Shown here: positions 56,101 to 64,000 of the stretch, one piece after another
Layout of the letters: each line of letters begins with the position of its first letter
How positions within the stretch are numbered: position 1 is the first letter of the stretch
Assembly (NCBI RefSeq): GCF_015863205.1
Contig: NZ_JACBXQ010000002.1
Span: forward strand, 372,001 to 436,000
Length of the DNA: 64,000 nt
From: Facklamia lactis
Lineage (GTDB): Bacteria > Bacillota > Bacilli > Lactobacillales > Aerococcaceae
Direction: 5' to 3'
Program-made: the position numbers and the translations under genes
Notes under the pieces: generated by a model
What the model saw: the letters and a program-made list of their open reading frames with translations, nothing else
What the model was told of the DNA's origin: nothing
The model's database searches: none

Positions 56101-57636
56101 TTAATTATTAGGTTGAAAAACATCGATAATTGTCTGTTTACTTAGAGTAGGATTTCTTCTGAAATAGGTTTCTGTGAGCGATGAGAGGAATTCTTTGACT
56201 TGAGGAGTCAACTGTTCCTCTGTCATTCGCCATTGCCAATTTCCTCCCACCGTAGATGGAACATTCATACGAGCCCGATTATCAAGACTCAATAAATCTT
56301 GCATACTATAAATAGCAATGCGACTCGGACTCATCGCAATCCCTCGATTCAAAGCATCTGCCACTGTTTCACCCGGTCGAATCCCTAGATAGTTATCAAC
56401 TTGTTCCTTCATTGCTTCAGTAGCCGTATCAAGATACCATCCCATCGCTGTCTCATTATCATGCGTCCCTACGTAGGCAATCGTATTCTCACTATAATGA
56501 TGAGGCAAGTCAGGAGAATCTTCTGCTCCCAAGAAACCAAATTGTAAAATTTTCATTCCTGGAAATCCTGTTGCTTCACGCATCTCAATCACTTCTTGCG
56601 TCATGAAACCTAAATCTTCAGCAATAATATCCAGCTGACCGAGAGCATCGTTAACCACTTTAAAGAGTTCATAGCCCGGCCCTTTCACCCAGCTTCCTTC
56701 CGCCGCTGTTTCAGCAGAGAATGGCACTTCCCAGTACGATTCGAAGCCTCTAAAGTGATCAATTCTCACAAGATCATATAGTTTAAAGCTTTCTTCAAAT
56801 CGTCTAATCCACCAATCATATTGATTGTCCTTCATATAGTCCCAATCATAGATTGGGTTCCCCCAGAATTGCCCCTCAGAAGTAAAAACATCCGGTGGGG
56901 TTCCCGCAACAACAATCGGTTCAGCAAATTCATCTACTCTAAAATATTCAGGATGGTGCCACATTTCCACACTGTCGTGCGCAACATAAATAGGGATATC
57001 CCCTACAATCTGAATATTTTGCTGATTGGCATAGGCTTTCAACTTTTGCCATTGTTGCATAAAGAAAAATTGGGTCACCCGATAATAATCCATTTCTTCA
57101 GATAAAATTTGTCGATAATGCTCTAAAGCTGTTTCTTGCCTGAGGCGAATGTCTTCATCCCATTCATACCAAGCTCTTAAGCCAAAGTGTTCTTTAATGG
57201 CCATATATTCTGCAAAAGGTTCTAACCATTCATGATTGTCTCCAATAAAGGCCACATATTCCTTAGAGGGACCTTGTTGCTTAAATTGAGCAACTGCTTT
57301 CTCTAAGATCTGATGACGATATTTAAAAATCAGCGCATAGTCTACCTGGCTTGAGTCTTGTCCGAAATCAATTCCTTCCAAATCGGATTCCTCTAAAAGC
57401 CCTTCCTCAATTAAAAGATCTAAATCAATAAAATAAGGATTACCCGCAGAAGCAGAGAAAGATTGATACGGCGAATCTCCATAGCTTGTAGTCGTCAACG
57501 GAAGAATTTGCCAATATGTTTGCTGAGTCTCTTTAAGAAAATCTACAAATTGATAAGCACTCCTACCAAATGACCCAATTCCATATTGATTGGGTAAAGA
57601 GGAAATGTGCATTAAAACACCACTCGTTCGATCCAT
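56101..57636 (-). CDS. malQ: 4-alpha-glucanotransferase (amylomaltase, GH77)
   Basis: 511 residues. It starts MDRTSGVLMHISSLPNQYGI as usual. Catalytic regions: nucleophile Asp in LVRIDHFRGFESYW, acid/base Glu in LDIIAEDLGFM, and the third carboxylate in AYVGTHDNETAMGW. It rearranges maltodextrins into longer chains and glucose in the cytoplasm, complementing the GH13 enzyme 3.3 kb away. It is convergent with malG. No glycogen phosphorylase gene is seen in the window. Confidence 0.95.
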   Translation of the reverse strand: MDRTSGVLMHISSLPNQYGIGSFGRSAYQFVDFLKETQQTYWQILPLTTTSYGDSPYQSFSASAGNPYFIDLDLLIEEGLLEESDLEGIDFGQDSSQVDYALIFKYRHQILEKAVAQFKQQGPSKEYVAFIGDNHEWLEPFAEYMAIKEHFGLRAWYEWDEDIRLRQETALEHYRQILSEEMDYYRVTQFFFMQQWQKLKAYANQQNIQIVGDIPIYVAHDSVEMWHHPEYFRVDEFAEPIVVAGTPPDVFTSEGQFWGNPIYDWDYMKDNQYDWWIRRFEESFKLYDLVRIDHFRGFESYWEVPFSAETAAEGSWVKGPGYELFKVVNDALGQLDIIAEDLGFMTQEVIEMREATGFPGMKILQFGFLGAEDSPDLPHHYSENTIAYVGTHDNETAMGWYLDTATEAMKEQVDNYLGIRPGETVADALNRGIAMSPSRIAIYSMQDLLSLDNRARMNVPSTVGGNWQWRMTEEQLTPQVKEFLSSLTETYFRRNPTLSKQTIIDVFQPNN

Positions 57637-57718
57637 CCTATCTACCTCCTGCTTCTCGTATTTATTCTATTATACTGGATAATCCTAACGATCTCTATTC
57701 TTCCACTTCAAAGGATAA

Positions 57719-57754
57719 ATAAAAAAATCAAGCCTCACAAATTCAAGACTTGAT
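57719..57754 (-). terminator. Terminator of the FabK-like gene
   Basis: ATCAAGTCT pairs with AGGCTTGAT around a 17-base loop on the minus strand, followed by seven T. Confidence 0.75.
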
Positions 57755-57761
57755 AAAAATT

Positions 57762-58703
57762 TTATTCAATAACCTTATCTGTTAAGCTAGCTAACGTTTC
57801 ATTAAATTCATTCATAAGATCTGTCATAATTTCATGGCAAGTTCTTAATTCTTTAACTTGACCGATACCTTGTCCACACATCATCGATCCGGACTCGACA
57901 TTATCCTCATAAACCGCACGATATAAAGATCCCTCGGTTAATCCTGCTAATGCTTCATCTGAAGCTCCCTCATATTCCATTTGGATGTACTGTTCCGTCA
58001 TCTGATTTGCTAAAAGTCGTACTGCATGGCGACTTCTCCTTCCAGTCACAACAGTCGCCATTTCATCAGCCTCTAGAACCTTTTGCTGAAAATTAGTTTG
58101 AATAGGACACTCTTTAGCCGTTAGAAAGAGGGACCCCATTTGAACCCCTTTAGCGCCTAATGCCCACATGGCAGCCATACTAGCACCATCCGCAATCCCT
58201 CCTGCCGCAATCACAGGTACCGAAACGGCTTTTACCACTTGTCTCACTAAAGGAAGTGTCGAAACTTGTCCAATATGTCCTCCTGCTTCTTGCCCCTCAG
58301 CAATAATAGCATCTACTCCTAAGTCATCCATCTTCTTAGCTAATTTAACATTCGGAACAACCGGAATTACCTTGATATTAGCTGCTTTTAACTTTGGCAT
58401 GTATGCCTTAGGGGTTCCCGCCCCCGTACTCACTACTGTAATCCCTTCTTCAATCATCACATCGATGAGTTCTGAAATATTAGTCATTTGAAGCATCAAA
58501 TTGATGCCAAACGGTTTATTCGTCATTGCTTTAACTCGTTTTATTTGTTCACGTAATTCGTCAGCTGACATACCTCCGGAAGCAATAAAGCCCATTCCAC
58601 CAGCCTCCGCAACGGCTCCAACCAATTCATATCTTGATATATTGGCCATCGCCCCGACGATTATTGGATATTCAATCCCTAACAATTCTCTGATATCCTT
58701 CAA
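57762..58703 (-). CDS. FabK-like enoyl-ACP reductase / nitronate monooxygenase family flavoprotein
   Basis: 313 residues from TTG 58703 (GGAGGTGGGG upstream; GTG 58718 is an alternative). A TIM-barrel FMN protein: IEYPIIVGAMANISRYELVG, the NAD(P)H/FMN region KPFGINLMLQ, VVSTGAGTP, EGQEAGGHIGQVSTLPLVRQ and VPVIAAGGIADGASMAAMWA. These blocks match FabK of streptococci closely, and the C-terminal SMMCGQGIGQVKELRTCHEI fits too. FabK makes the last reduction step of fatty acid synthesis, but the gene stands alone rather than in a fab operon, so a nitronate monooxygenase-type role is possible. Confidence 0.8.
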   Translation of the reverse strand: MKDIRELLGIEYPIIVGAMANISRYELVGAVAEAGGMGFIASGGMSADELREQIKRVKAMTNKPFGINLMLQMTNISELIDVMIEEGITVVSTGAGTPKAYMPKLKAANIKVIPVVPNVKLAKKMDDLGVDAIIAEGQEAGGHIGQVSTLPLVRQVVKAVSVPVIAAGGIADGASMAAMWALGAKGVQMGSLFLTAKECPIQTNFQQKVLEADEMATVVTGRRSRHAVRLLANQMTEQYIQMEYEGASDEALAGLTEGSLYRAVYEDNVESGSMMCGQGIGQVKELRTCHEIMTDLMNEFNETLASLTDKVIE

Positions 58704-58795
58704 AATCCCCACCTCCACCTATGAGTATAAATGTTTAAAAACACAAATAATAGTGAAAGCTTTGTTAAGTTAACATTCTCTTAGTCTAACTTATC

Positions 58796-58831
58796 CAATA
58801 AAAAGAACACTCAGCTAGCTACTAAGTGTTC
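58796..58831 (-). terminator. Terminator of the opp operon
   Basis: GAACACT pairs with AGTGTTC around a 13-base loop; on the minus strand it is followed by CTTTTTATTGG. It lies about 190 bp after oppF; the gap between (58832-59019) shows no gene. Confidence 0.7.
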
Positions 58832-59019
58832 AAAAGTAAAATTTCTCAAATTATATGAACAAACATATTCTTATAAACATCATAAACCCGTAAGACAATT
58901 GAAACCATTGTAGGTGATGACTCCCATTTTGTGAGAAATATTCGACACATTGCTTTCATTCAACTCTTTTAAAAATGATCTATATGATATCTGCCAACTC
59001 AAAGTTTTTAGCAAGTGCA

Positions 59020-59895
59020 TTAGTCTTCCATTAAGGCAAAATGGCCCTCATGGACCTCTGTCCATGTACCATCTAATAAATACGATGAATTATTAACGAC
59101 TTCAAACGGTTGCTTTTTTTTCATACGAGGATCAGGAATAGGAATAGCCTTTAACAAAGTCTGAGTATAAGCATGCACAGGTCTCTCAAAAATATCTTTT
59201 GTACAACCCAATTCGACAATTTTACCCTTACACATAACAGCTATACGATCTGCAATATACTTAACAACTGATAAATCATGAGTAATAAATAAGTAAGTAA
59301 GCTCCTCTTCTTCCTGCAGATCCATTAGCAAATTGATAATATTTGCTTGAATTGAAACATCTAAAGCAGATACCGGCTCATCACAAACAATAAAATCAGG
59401 TTGCGTCGCAACCGCACGTGCAATTCCAATTCTTTGTCTTTGTCCTCCGCTATATTCTCTTGGCAATTTATAGATATCTTCTCCATTAATCCCTACTTTA
59501 TTTAATATCATTTCAGCCTTATCATATGCCTCTTTCTTACTCATTAACATTTCTAAGGGCTCTGCTACTATCGAAAGCGCTGAACGTCGTGGATTGGTTG
59601 AAGAATAAGGATCTTGGAAGATGATTTGCATTGTATTGATAAATGTTCTGTTCTTATGTCGGCTGGAATCGATACGCTCTCCATTTAATAAAATTTCTCC
59701 TTCAGTTGCATCATCCAAGCCCAAAATAATCTTACCTAATGTAGACTTGCCAGACCCTGATTCACCTACCAAACCAAGTGTCTCGCCACGGTGAATAGTC
59801 AAATTAACATTTCGACAAGCATTTATAGTATTTACAACTCTCCCCAAAGCATCTTTCTTTTCAAATATCTTCGTCAGATTTCTAATTTCAAGCAT
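59020..59895 (-). CDS. oppF: Oligopeptide ABC transporter ATP-binding protein
   Basis: 291 residues from ATG 59895 (GGAGGAATAAAG upstream). Walker A GLVGESGSGKSTLGKII, signature YSGGQRQRIGIARA, Walker B FIVCDEPVSALD, and the oligo_HPY C-terminal extension (VHAYTQTLLKAIPIPDPRMK) typical of OppF/DppF. It pairs with OppD to power peptide import. It starts 2 bp after oppD. Confidence 0.93.
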   Translation of the reverse strand: MLEIRNLTKIFEKKDALGRVVNTINACRNVNLTIHRGETLGLVGESGSGKSTLGKIILGLDDATEGEILLNGERIDSSRHKNRTFINTMQIIFQDPYSSTNPRRSALSIVAEPLEMLMSKKEAYDKAEMILNKVGINGEDIYKLPREYSGGQRQRIGIARAVATQPDFIVCDEPVSALDVSIQANIINLLMDLQEEEELTYLFITHDLSVVKYIADRIAVMCKGKIVELGCTKDIFERPVHAYTQTLLKAIPIPDPRMKKKQPFEVVNNSSYLLDGTWTEVHEGHFALMED

Positions 59896-59897
59896 CT

Positions 59898-60782
59898 TTA
59901 TTCCTCCAATTTCCAATGATTCTCAGCCACAAGAATCATTTTCCCTTCCGCCTTCTGCCGTTCATTCAATCTAAACTCTTGCATACTATATAAGCGATTA
60001 CCTACCCTATTGCCTGGAATTGCTTTTAGTAACTCTTGAGTATATGTATGTGCAGGCTGATAAAAGATAGCTTCAGATGTTCCCTGTTCTACAATTTTTC
60101 CATCCAACATCACAATAACATTATCACACATTTGAGCAACTACTCCAAAATCATGAGTAACTAGTAAAACAGTTAACCCTTCTTCTCTTTGGCGTTTACG
60201 GATTAACGATAAAATTTGTGCTTGAATCGTCACATCAAGTGCAGTCGTTGGCTCATCAGCAATCAAAATTTTAGGTTTACATAACATAGCCATTGCAACC
60301 ATAATTCGTTGCCGCATACCTCCTGATAACTCATGTGGATATTGTCCCATCCGATTTTGCGCTTGATCAATTCCTACTTTATTTAACTCCTCAATGGCTA
60401 ATTTTTTAGCTTCCATATTTGAAACTTTATGATAGCGACGAATCACTTCCATCAAATGATAACCAATCGTTCTTAAAGGATTCAAAGAAGTCATTGGATC
60501 TTGAAAAATCATTGCGATAGGCAATCGACGTTTAATAATTTCTCGTTTATTGATTATTTGCCCTTCAAAAGTAAAACGGTCAAAGCGACTTTCTAACTTA
60601 CCTTCTAAAAGATTCATTATTGCTTTCATCGTCATACTTTTTCCGGAACCAGATTCACCCACGATACCTGTTATTTTACCTTTTTCAATATTTAAATTAA
60701 TACCCTGTATAATTCTTTGACTTCTAGTTCCTTTTTTGTGAGAAACCACCGACAGATTCTCAACTTCCAATATATCAGACAT
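59898..60782 (-). CDS. oppD: Oligopeptide ABC transporter ATP-binding protein
   Basis: 294 residues from ATG 60782, which overlaps the oppC stop (TGATG). Walker A GIVGESGSGKSMTMKAI (Ser-Met after the Lys-Ser, as in OppD), signature HELSGGMRQRIMVAMAM, Walker B ILIADEPTTALD, and HTYTQELLKAIPGNR at the C-terminus. It is the second ATPase of the importer. Confidence 0.93.
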   Translation of the reverse strand: MSDILEVENLSVVSHKKGTRSQRIIQGINLNIEKGKITGIVGESGSGKSMTMKAIMNLLEGKLESRFDRFTFEGQIINKREIIKRRLPIAMIFQDPMTSLNPLRTIGYHLMEVIRRYHKVSNMEAKKLAIEELNKVGIDQAQNRMGQYPHELSGGMRQRIMVAMAMLCKPKILIADEPTTALDVTIQAQILSLIRKRQREEGLTVLLVTHDFGVVAQMCDNVIVMLDGKIVEQGTSEAIFYQPAHTYTQELLKAIPGNRVGNRLYSMQEFRLNERQKAEGKMILVAENHWKLEE

Positions 60783-61609
60783 CAATTTCCGCCTCCAATC
60801 ATCTCTTGAAATAAATCCCCAATCTTATTAAAAGAAAAGATTGTAAGCATAATAAATACACCTGGAATGAGTGCCATATGAGGTGCCGTCGCAAGAATCG
60901 TTTGACCATTTTGAAGTAAACTTCCCCACGAAGCATAAGGAGGTTGAATTCCTAATCCTAAGAAACTCAATGTTGATTCTGTCATAATCGCACCAGCAAT
61001 ACTTCCTGTGGCAGTCACAATCAAAATCGGCAGAACTCCTGGTAAAATATGCCGAATAATAATTTTAAAAGCAGGTAACTTTATAAATCGAGCATAAGTA
61101 ACATATTCACGTTCTTTCAAGGATAAAGTTTCCGCTCGTATTAAACGAGCAATCCCCATCCAAGAAAAGCAACCAATAATAATGATTATCGTTTTCAATC
61201 CTGGTTTCATATATACACTTAATACAATTACCAAGACCAGCCAAGGTATTGATGATAGGACATCAATAAACCTCATTAAAATATTATCAATTACTCCACC
61301 AAAATAACCTGATATTAATCCTACACTTGTCCCGATAATAATTGAAGTTAACATTGCTAGTATCCCTACTAGCAATGAAATCTGCCCCCCATAAAGTACT
61401 CTTATAAAATAATCTCTACCTATTTGATCCGTTCCAAATATATGTTTTAAACTAGGTGGTTGATTCATATTTAAAACATCTGACTGGTTTGGATCAATTG
61501 GAATTAACGGAGCTAAAAGAACTGATAAACATAATAAAACTAATAAAGCAATTGGAATATAATAAGTAGGTTTTTCTTTTAAAACTTGCTTTATTTTTTT
61601 TAATGACAT
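60782..61609 (-). CDS. oppC: Oligopeptide ABC transporter permease
   Basis: 275 residues with six spans: an OppC_N segment, then HIFGTDQIGRDYFIRVLYGG, and the EAA loop REYVTYARFIKLPAFKIIIR HILPGVLP. TESTLSFLGLGIQPPYASWG is the OppC/DppC signature. It starts at the last base of the oppB stop region (1-bp overlap). Confidence 0.93.
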   Translation of the reverse strand: MSLKKIKQVLKEKPTYYIPIALLVLLCLSVLLAPLIPIDPNQSDVLNMNQPPSLKHIFGTDQIGRDYFIRVLYGGQISLLVGILAMLTSIIIGTSVGLISGYFGGVIDNILMRFIDVLSSIPWLVLVIVLSVYMKPGLKTIIIIIGCFSWMGIARLIRAETLSLKEREYVTYARFIKLPAFKIIIRHILPGVLPILIVTATGSIAGAIMTESTLSFLGLGIQPPYASWGSLLQNGQTILATAPHMALIPGVFIMLTIFSFNKIGDLFQEMIGGGN

Positions 61610-62565
61610 TACGATTGCCCCCTTCGAATTCGAGGATCTATCATGCTGTACATTATATCAGCTAATAAATTACCTAAAATAACAAGAATTGCAGATAACA
61701 TCATAATAGCCATAATAACAGGATAATCCATTTTTCTCGTTGCATCCATTAGATATGGTCCCACTCCTGGCCAGGCAAAAATTCGCTCTGAAATAATTGC
61801 CCCTGTCACTAACATTGGTAAGTCCATACCTATACTTGTAATAATCGGCAATAAAGTATTCCGTGAAACATGTCTTGAGAAGATCTCTTTGCGTTTAGAC
61901 CCAAGAGATTTTTGCACTTGAATATAATCTTCTTGTAATTGATTAATAGCCGTTGCCCGAACATACCGAGCAATCCCTGGCATTAGGACTAACACAAGAA
62001 TGCTATACGGTAAAATAAAATGATGTAAAAAATCCAATAATGAACCTTCTTTTCCAATCGTATGCATTCCAATTGTTGGTACCCACCGCAACTTAAGACC
62101 AAAAAAATAGATAAAAATCATCGCAATCCAAAACGTTGGAACCGAAATTCCTAATGACAGCACTCCATCAATGGTATCATCAATCCACTTCCCACGGTGA
62201 CTGGCAGAGAACAAACCTAACGGAATTCCAATTATCAATGCTGTAACATAAGCTGGTAGTATCAGCTTAATAGTATTAGGAATACGAGTCGCAAGTTCTT
62301 GAGAGATAGGATGGTGAGTGATAATCGAATGTCCAAAATCTCCTTGCAATATATTCTTCAACCAAATAAAATATTGAATCAAAAAAGGTTGATCTAGACC
62401 ATGCTTTTGTTTCAAAAACTCCACGCGTTCGATAGACATATCAGGAGTCGTTATGGCATCAATCGCATCAAAAGGAGCGATTTGTATCAAAGAAAATACT
62501 ATCAATGATGTTAGCAATAATAAAGGTATGCTCTGTAAAATCCTTTTAACAAAATATTTAAACAT
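61609..62565 (-). CDS. oppB: Oligopeptide ABC transporter permease
   Basis: 318 residues from ATG 62565 (TTGGAGGAAAAG upstream; an upstream in-frame start has no site). Six spans; FVKRILQSIPLLLLTSLIVF start, PAYVTALIIGIPLGLFSASH and the EAA loop EDYIQVQKSLGSKRKEIFSR. GAIISERIFAWPGVGPYLMD is the OppB signature. It lies 92 bp downstream of the binding-protein gene with a hairpin between. Confidence 0.93.
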   Translation of the reverse strand: MFKYFVKRILQSIPLLLLTSLIVFSLIQIAPFDAIDAITTPDMSIERVEFLKQKHGLDQPFLIQYFIWLKNILQGDFGHSIITHHPISQELATRIPNTIKLILPAYVTALIIGIPLGLFSASHRGKWIDDTIDGVLSLGISVPTFWIAMIFIYFFGLKLRWVPTIGMHTIGKEGSLLDFLHHFILPYSILVLVLMPGIARYVRATAINQLQEDYIQVQKSLGSKRKEIFSRHVSRNTLLPIITSIGMDLPMLVTGAIISERIFAWPGVGPYLMDATRKMDYPVIMAIMMLSAILVILGNLLADIMYSMIDPRIRRGQS

Positions 62566-62580
62566 CTTTTCCTCCAAAAT

Positions 62581-62636
62581 AGCTGGCTTAAAACACTAAC
62601 CTGAATAAATTTAACAGGTAGCATTTAAAACCAGCT
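62581..62636 (-). other. Intercistronic hairpin between oppA and oppB
   Basis: AGCTGG (62581-62586) pairs with CCAGCT (62631-62636), extended inward, with an inner ACCTG/CAGGT stem. The following T-run is short (ATTTTGG), so it is more likely an attenuator or mRNA-stability stem protecting the oppA message. Confidence 0.6.
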
Positions 62637-62657
62637 TTAATAAATTATAGTTAAGAA

Positions 62658-64000
62658 TTATTCTACAATTTTTAACTTAGACATATCTTCCAAACTATAA
62701 ATTGGTACAAATTTTGCCTCTTCATAGCCTTGAATACGTTTATTAGAGACAATTATTTTCTTTCCAGTAGCATGAGGGAAGAAAATAGCTTCTTCAGCTA
62801 TTACAGACTGTAACTCATTATAAATTTCTTTACGTTTTTCAACATCTAATTCTTTTTGACCTGCATTAAATAACTCATCTATTTTATCATTCTTTACATG
62901 AAAAATATTAAATGACCCTTCTGAACCAAACATAGCACTATATGCATCCGGCTCTACTCCAAAAACATACCCATTAACAAAAAGATCATATTTTTTAGAT
63001 TCTGGATCTAACATTTCATTTATAACAGTGGCTTGGTCTGAACCTAATAACTCTAACTCAATCCCAGCTTGTGCTAATTGTTCTTTTAATAAAGTTACCA
63101 TCATCTCTGTTGTTTTTGATGTTGAATCATATCCAATATTTATTTTTAAGTTGTCAACTCCTGCTTCTTCTAATAAGGTCTTGGCTTTTTCAAGATTGTA
63201 ATCATAATGTTCTACATCATCATTATAGAATTGATTGGTTTGAGGTAAGAATGAATAAGCTGGTTCATAATATTCTTTATCCTGATAAATCGCTTGATTG
63301 ATCTCTTCACGGTTAGTTGCATACATTATTGCTTGGCGAACCTTTTGTTCTTGTAAATTATCAGAAGACAAGTTCATACCAATATATCCTATTCCGCCTT
63401 CACTATAAGAATAAACATCTAAATCACTTTGACTTAATTCAGCCATATCCATTACACCCACCATACTTGCATCAACTTCCCCCGTCTGTAAAGCCACTTT
63501 CACGGCATCAGTTTCAGGAATAATACGGAAAATAATATTTTTTATCCCAGCTTCTCCACCATAATATTGATCATTTGCCTCAAACTTAATATACTCACCA
63601 TTCTTATACTCTACAAATTTATAAGGACCTGAGCCAATAGGATCAATAGGTAAAGAGCTTTCTGAAAAGTCAGTTACTTCTGAATAAATATGTTCTGGAA
63701 TAATGTAATTTTCAAAAGACAATTTATTAATAGCAGCTGCTGATACCTCTGGTAAAACAAATTTAACAGTTAAATCATCTACTTTTTCAAAATTAATTTG
63801 TTTTTCACCAATCCAAAAGGCATCTGAAGAACCATTTTCTTTTTTAGCTTTTGTAGTATAGGTAAAGATTACATCATCTGCTGTAATCGCTTCTCCGTCA
63901 GACCATTTAAGCCCTTCCTTTAATTTCATTTCAGCAGACAAACCATCTTCTGCAATCTCAAATGATTCTGCCAATTCATACTTCGTACTACCATCTTCAT
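62658..64000 (-). CDS. oppA: Oligopeptide ABC transporter substrate-binding protein (cut by window edge)
   Basis: About 447 C-terminal residues, open to the right edge; the signal peptide and N-terminus lie outside. SBP family 5 features: LKEGLKWSDGEAITADDVIF, SGPYKFVEYKNGEYIKFEAN, QTGEVDASMVGVMD, KVRQAIMYATNREEINQAIY and LFVNGYVFGVEPDAYSAMFG. It captures peptides (or, in some relatives, nickel or other ligands) for the OppBCDF importer encoded directly downstream. First gene of the operon. Confidence 0.92.
   Translation of the reverse strand, partial: EDGSTKYELAESFEIAEDGLSAEMKLKEGLKWSDGEAITADDVIFTYTTKAKKENGSSDAFWIGEKQINFEKVDDLTVKFVLPEVSAAAINKLSFENYIIPEHIYSEVTDFSESSLPIDPIGSGPYKFVEYKNGEYIKFEANDQYYGGEAGIKNIIFRIIPETDAVKVALQTGEVDASMVGVMDMAELSQSDLDVYSYSEGGIGYIGMNLSSDNLQEQKVRQAIMYATNREEINQAIYQDKEYYEPAYSFLPQTNQFYNDDVEHYDYNLEKAKTLLEEAGVDNLKINIGYDSTSKTTEMMVTLLKEQLAQAGIELELLGSDQATVINEMLDPESKKYDLFVNGYVFGVEPDAYSAMFGSEGSFNIFHVKNDKIDELFNAGQKELDVEKRKEIYNELQSVIAEEAIFFPHATGKKIIVSNKRIQGYEEAKFVPIYSLEDMSKLKIVE

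Overview
The window is low-GC Firmicutes DNA. The complete tagatose-6-phosphate lac operon (lacR, lacABCDFEG), the LacI/CcpA-type operators, the AGGAGG-rich start sites and the FabK-like reductase point to Lactobacillales. An Aerococcaceae or Carnobacteriaceae relative is my best guess, but no rRNA or tRNA gene is present to settle it. No CRISPR array was seen.

Region 1 (1-12.5 kb) is a decaying accessory zone, mostly on the minus strand. It holds an ABC exporter pair cut by the window edge, small HTH/membrane genes, GNAT and ASCH genes, a DUF4143 ATPase preceded by tandem 23-bp repeats, a CPBP protease with an HTH partner, and a Panacea-type antitoxin with an unknown partner gene. Between these lie many broken genes (HsdM, nitrilase, DUF4143, NUDIX, GNAT, RhuM) and a dispersed repeat.

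Region 2 (about 12.5-40.7 kb) is a phage-like element read almost entirely right to left. From its right end come an ImmA/IrrE-like protein, a long hairpin, a sigma-like factor, a replication module (DUF2800, DUF2815, family A polymerase, SF3 primase-helicase, VRR-NUC, SNF2 helicase), a DUF1492-type regulator, an HNH endonuclease, the small terminase, a full MetK, a ParB-fused DNA methyltransferase, the large terminase, portal, ClpP-like protease, HK97 capsid, two head-completion proteins, holin, endolysin, a SHOCT-like peptide and three serine-recombinase-type genes. There is no tail gene at all: head closure is followed 6 bp later by the holin. The element is therefore either a prophage that lost its tail module or a capsid-forming satellite that borrows tails. 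One gene (24945-25475) runs against the rest and looks like accessory cargo.

Region 3 (40.8-64 kb) is host carbohydrate and housekeeping DNA. It carries the lactose operon with its repressor, a stretch of IS3/IS30 debris, rlmD, a maltodextrin locus (GH13 enzyme divergent from malEFG, with malQ convergent) controlled from a shared palindromic operator, a FabK-like flavoenzyme, and an oligopeptide (opp) ABC transporter whose binding-protein gene is cut by the right edge.
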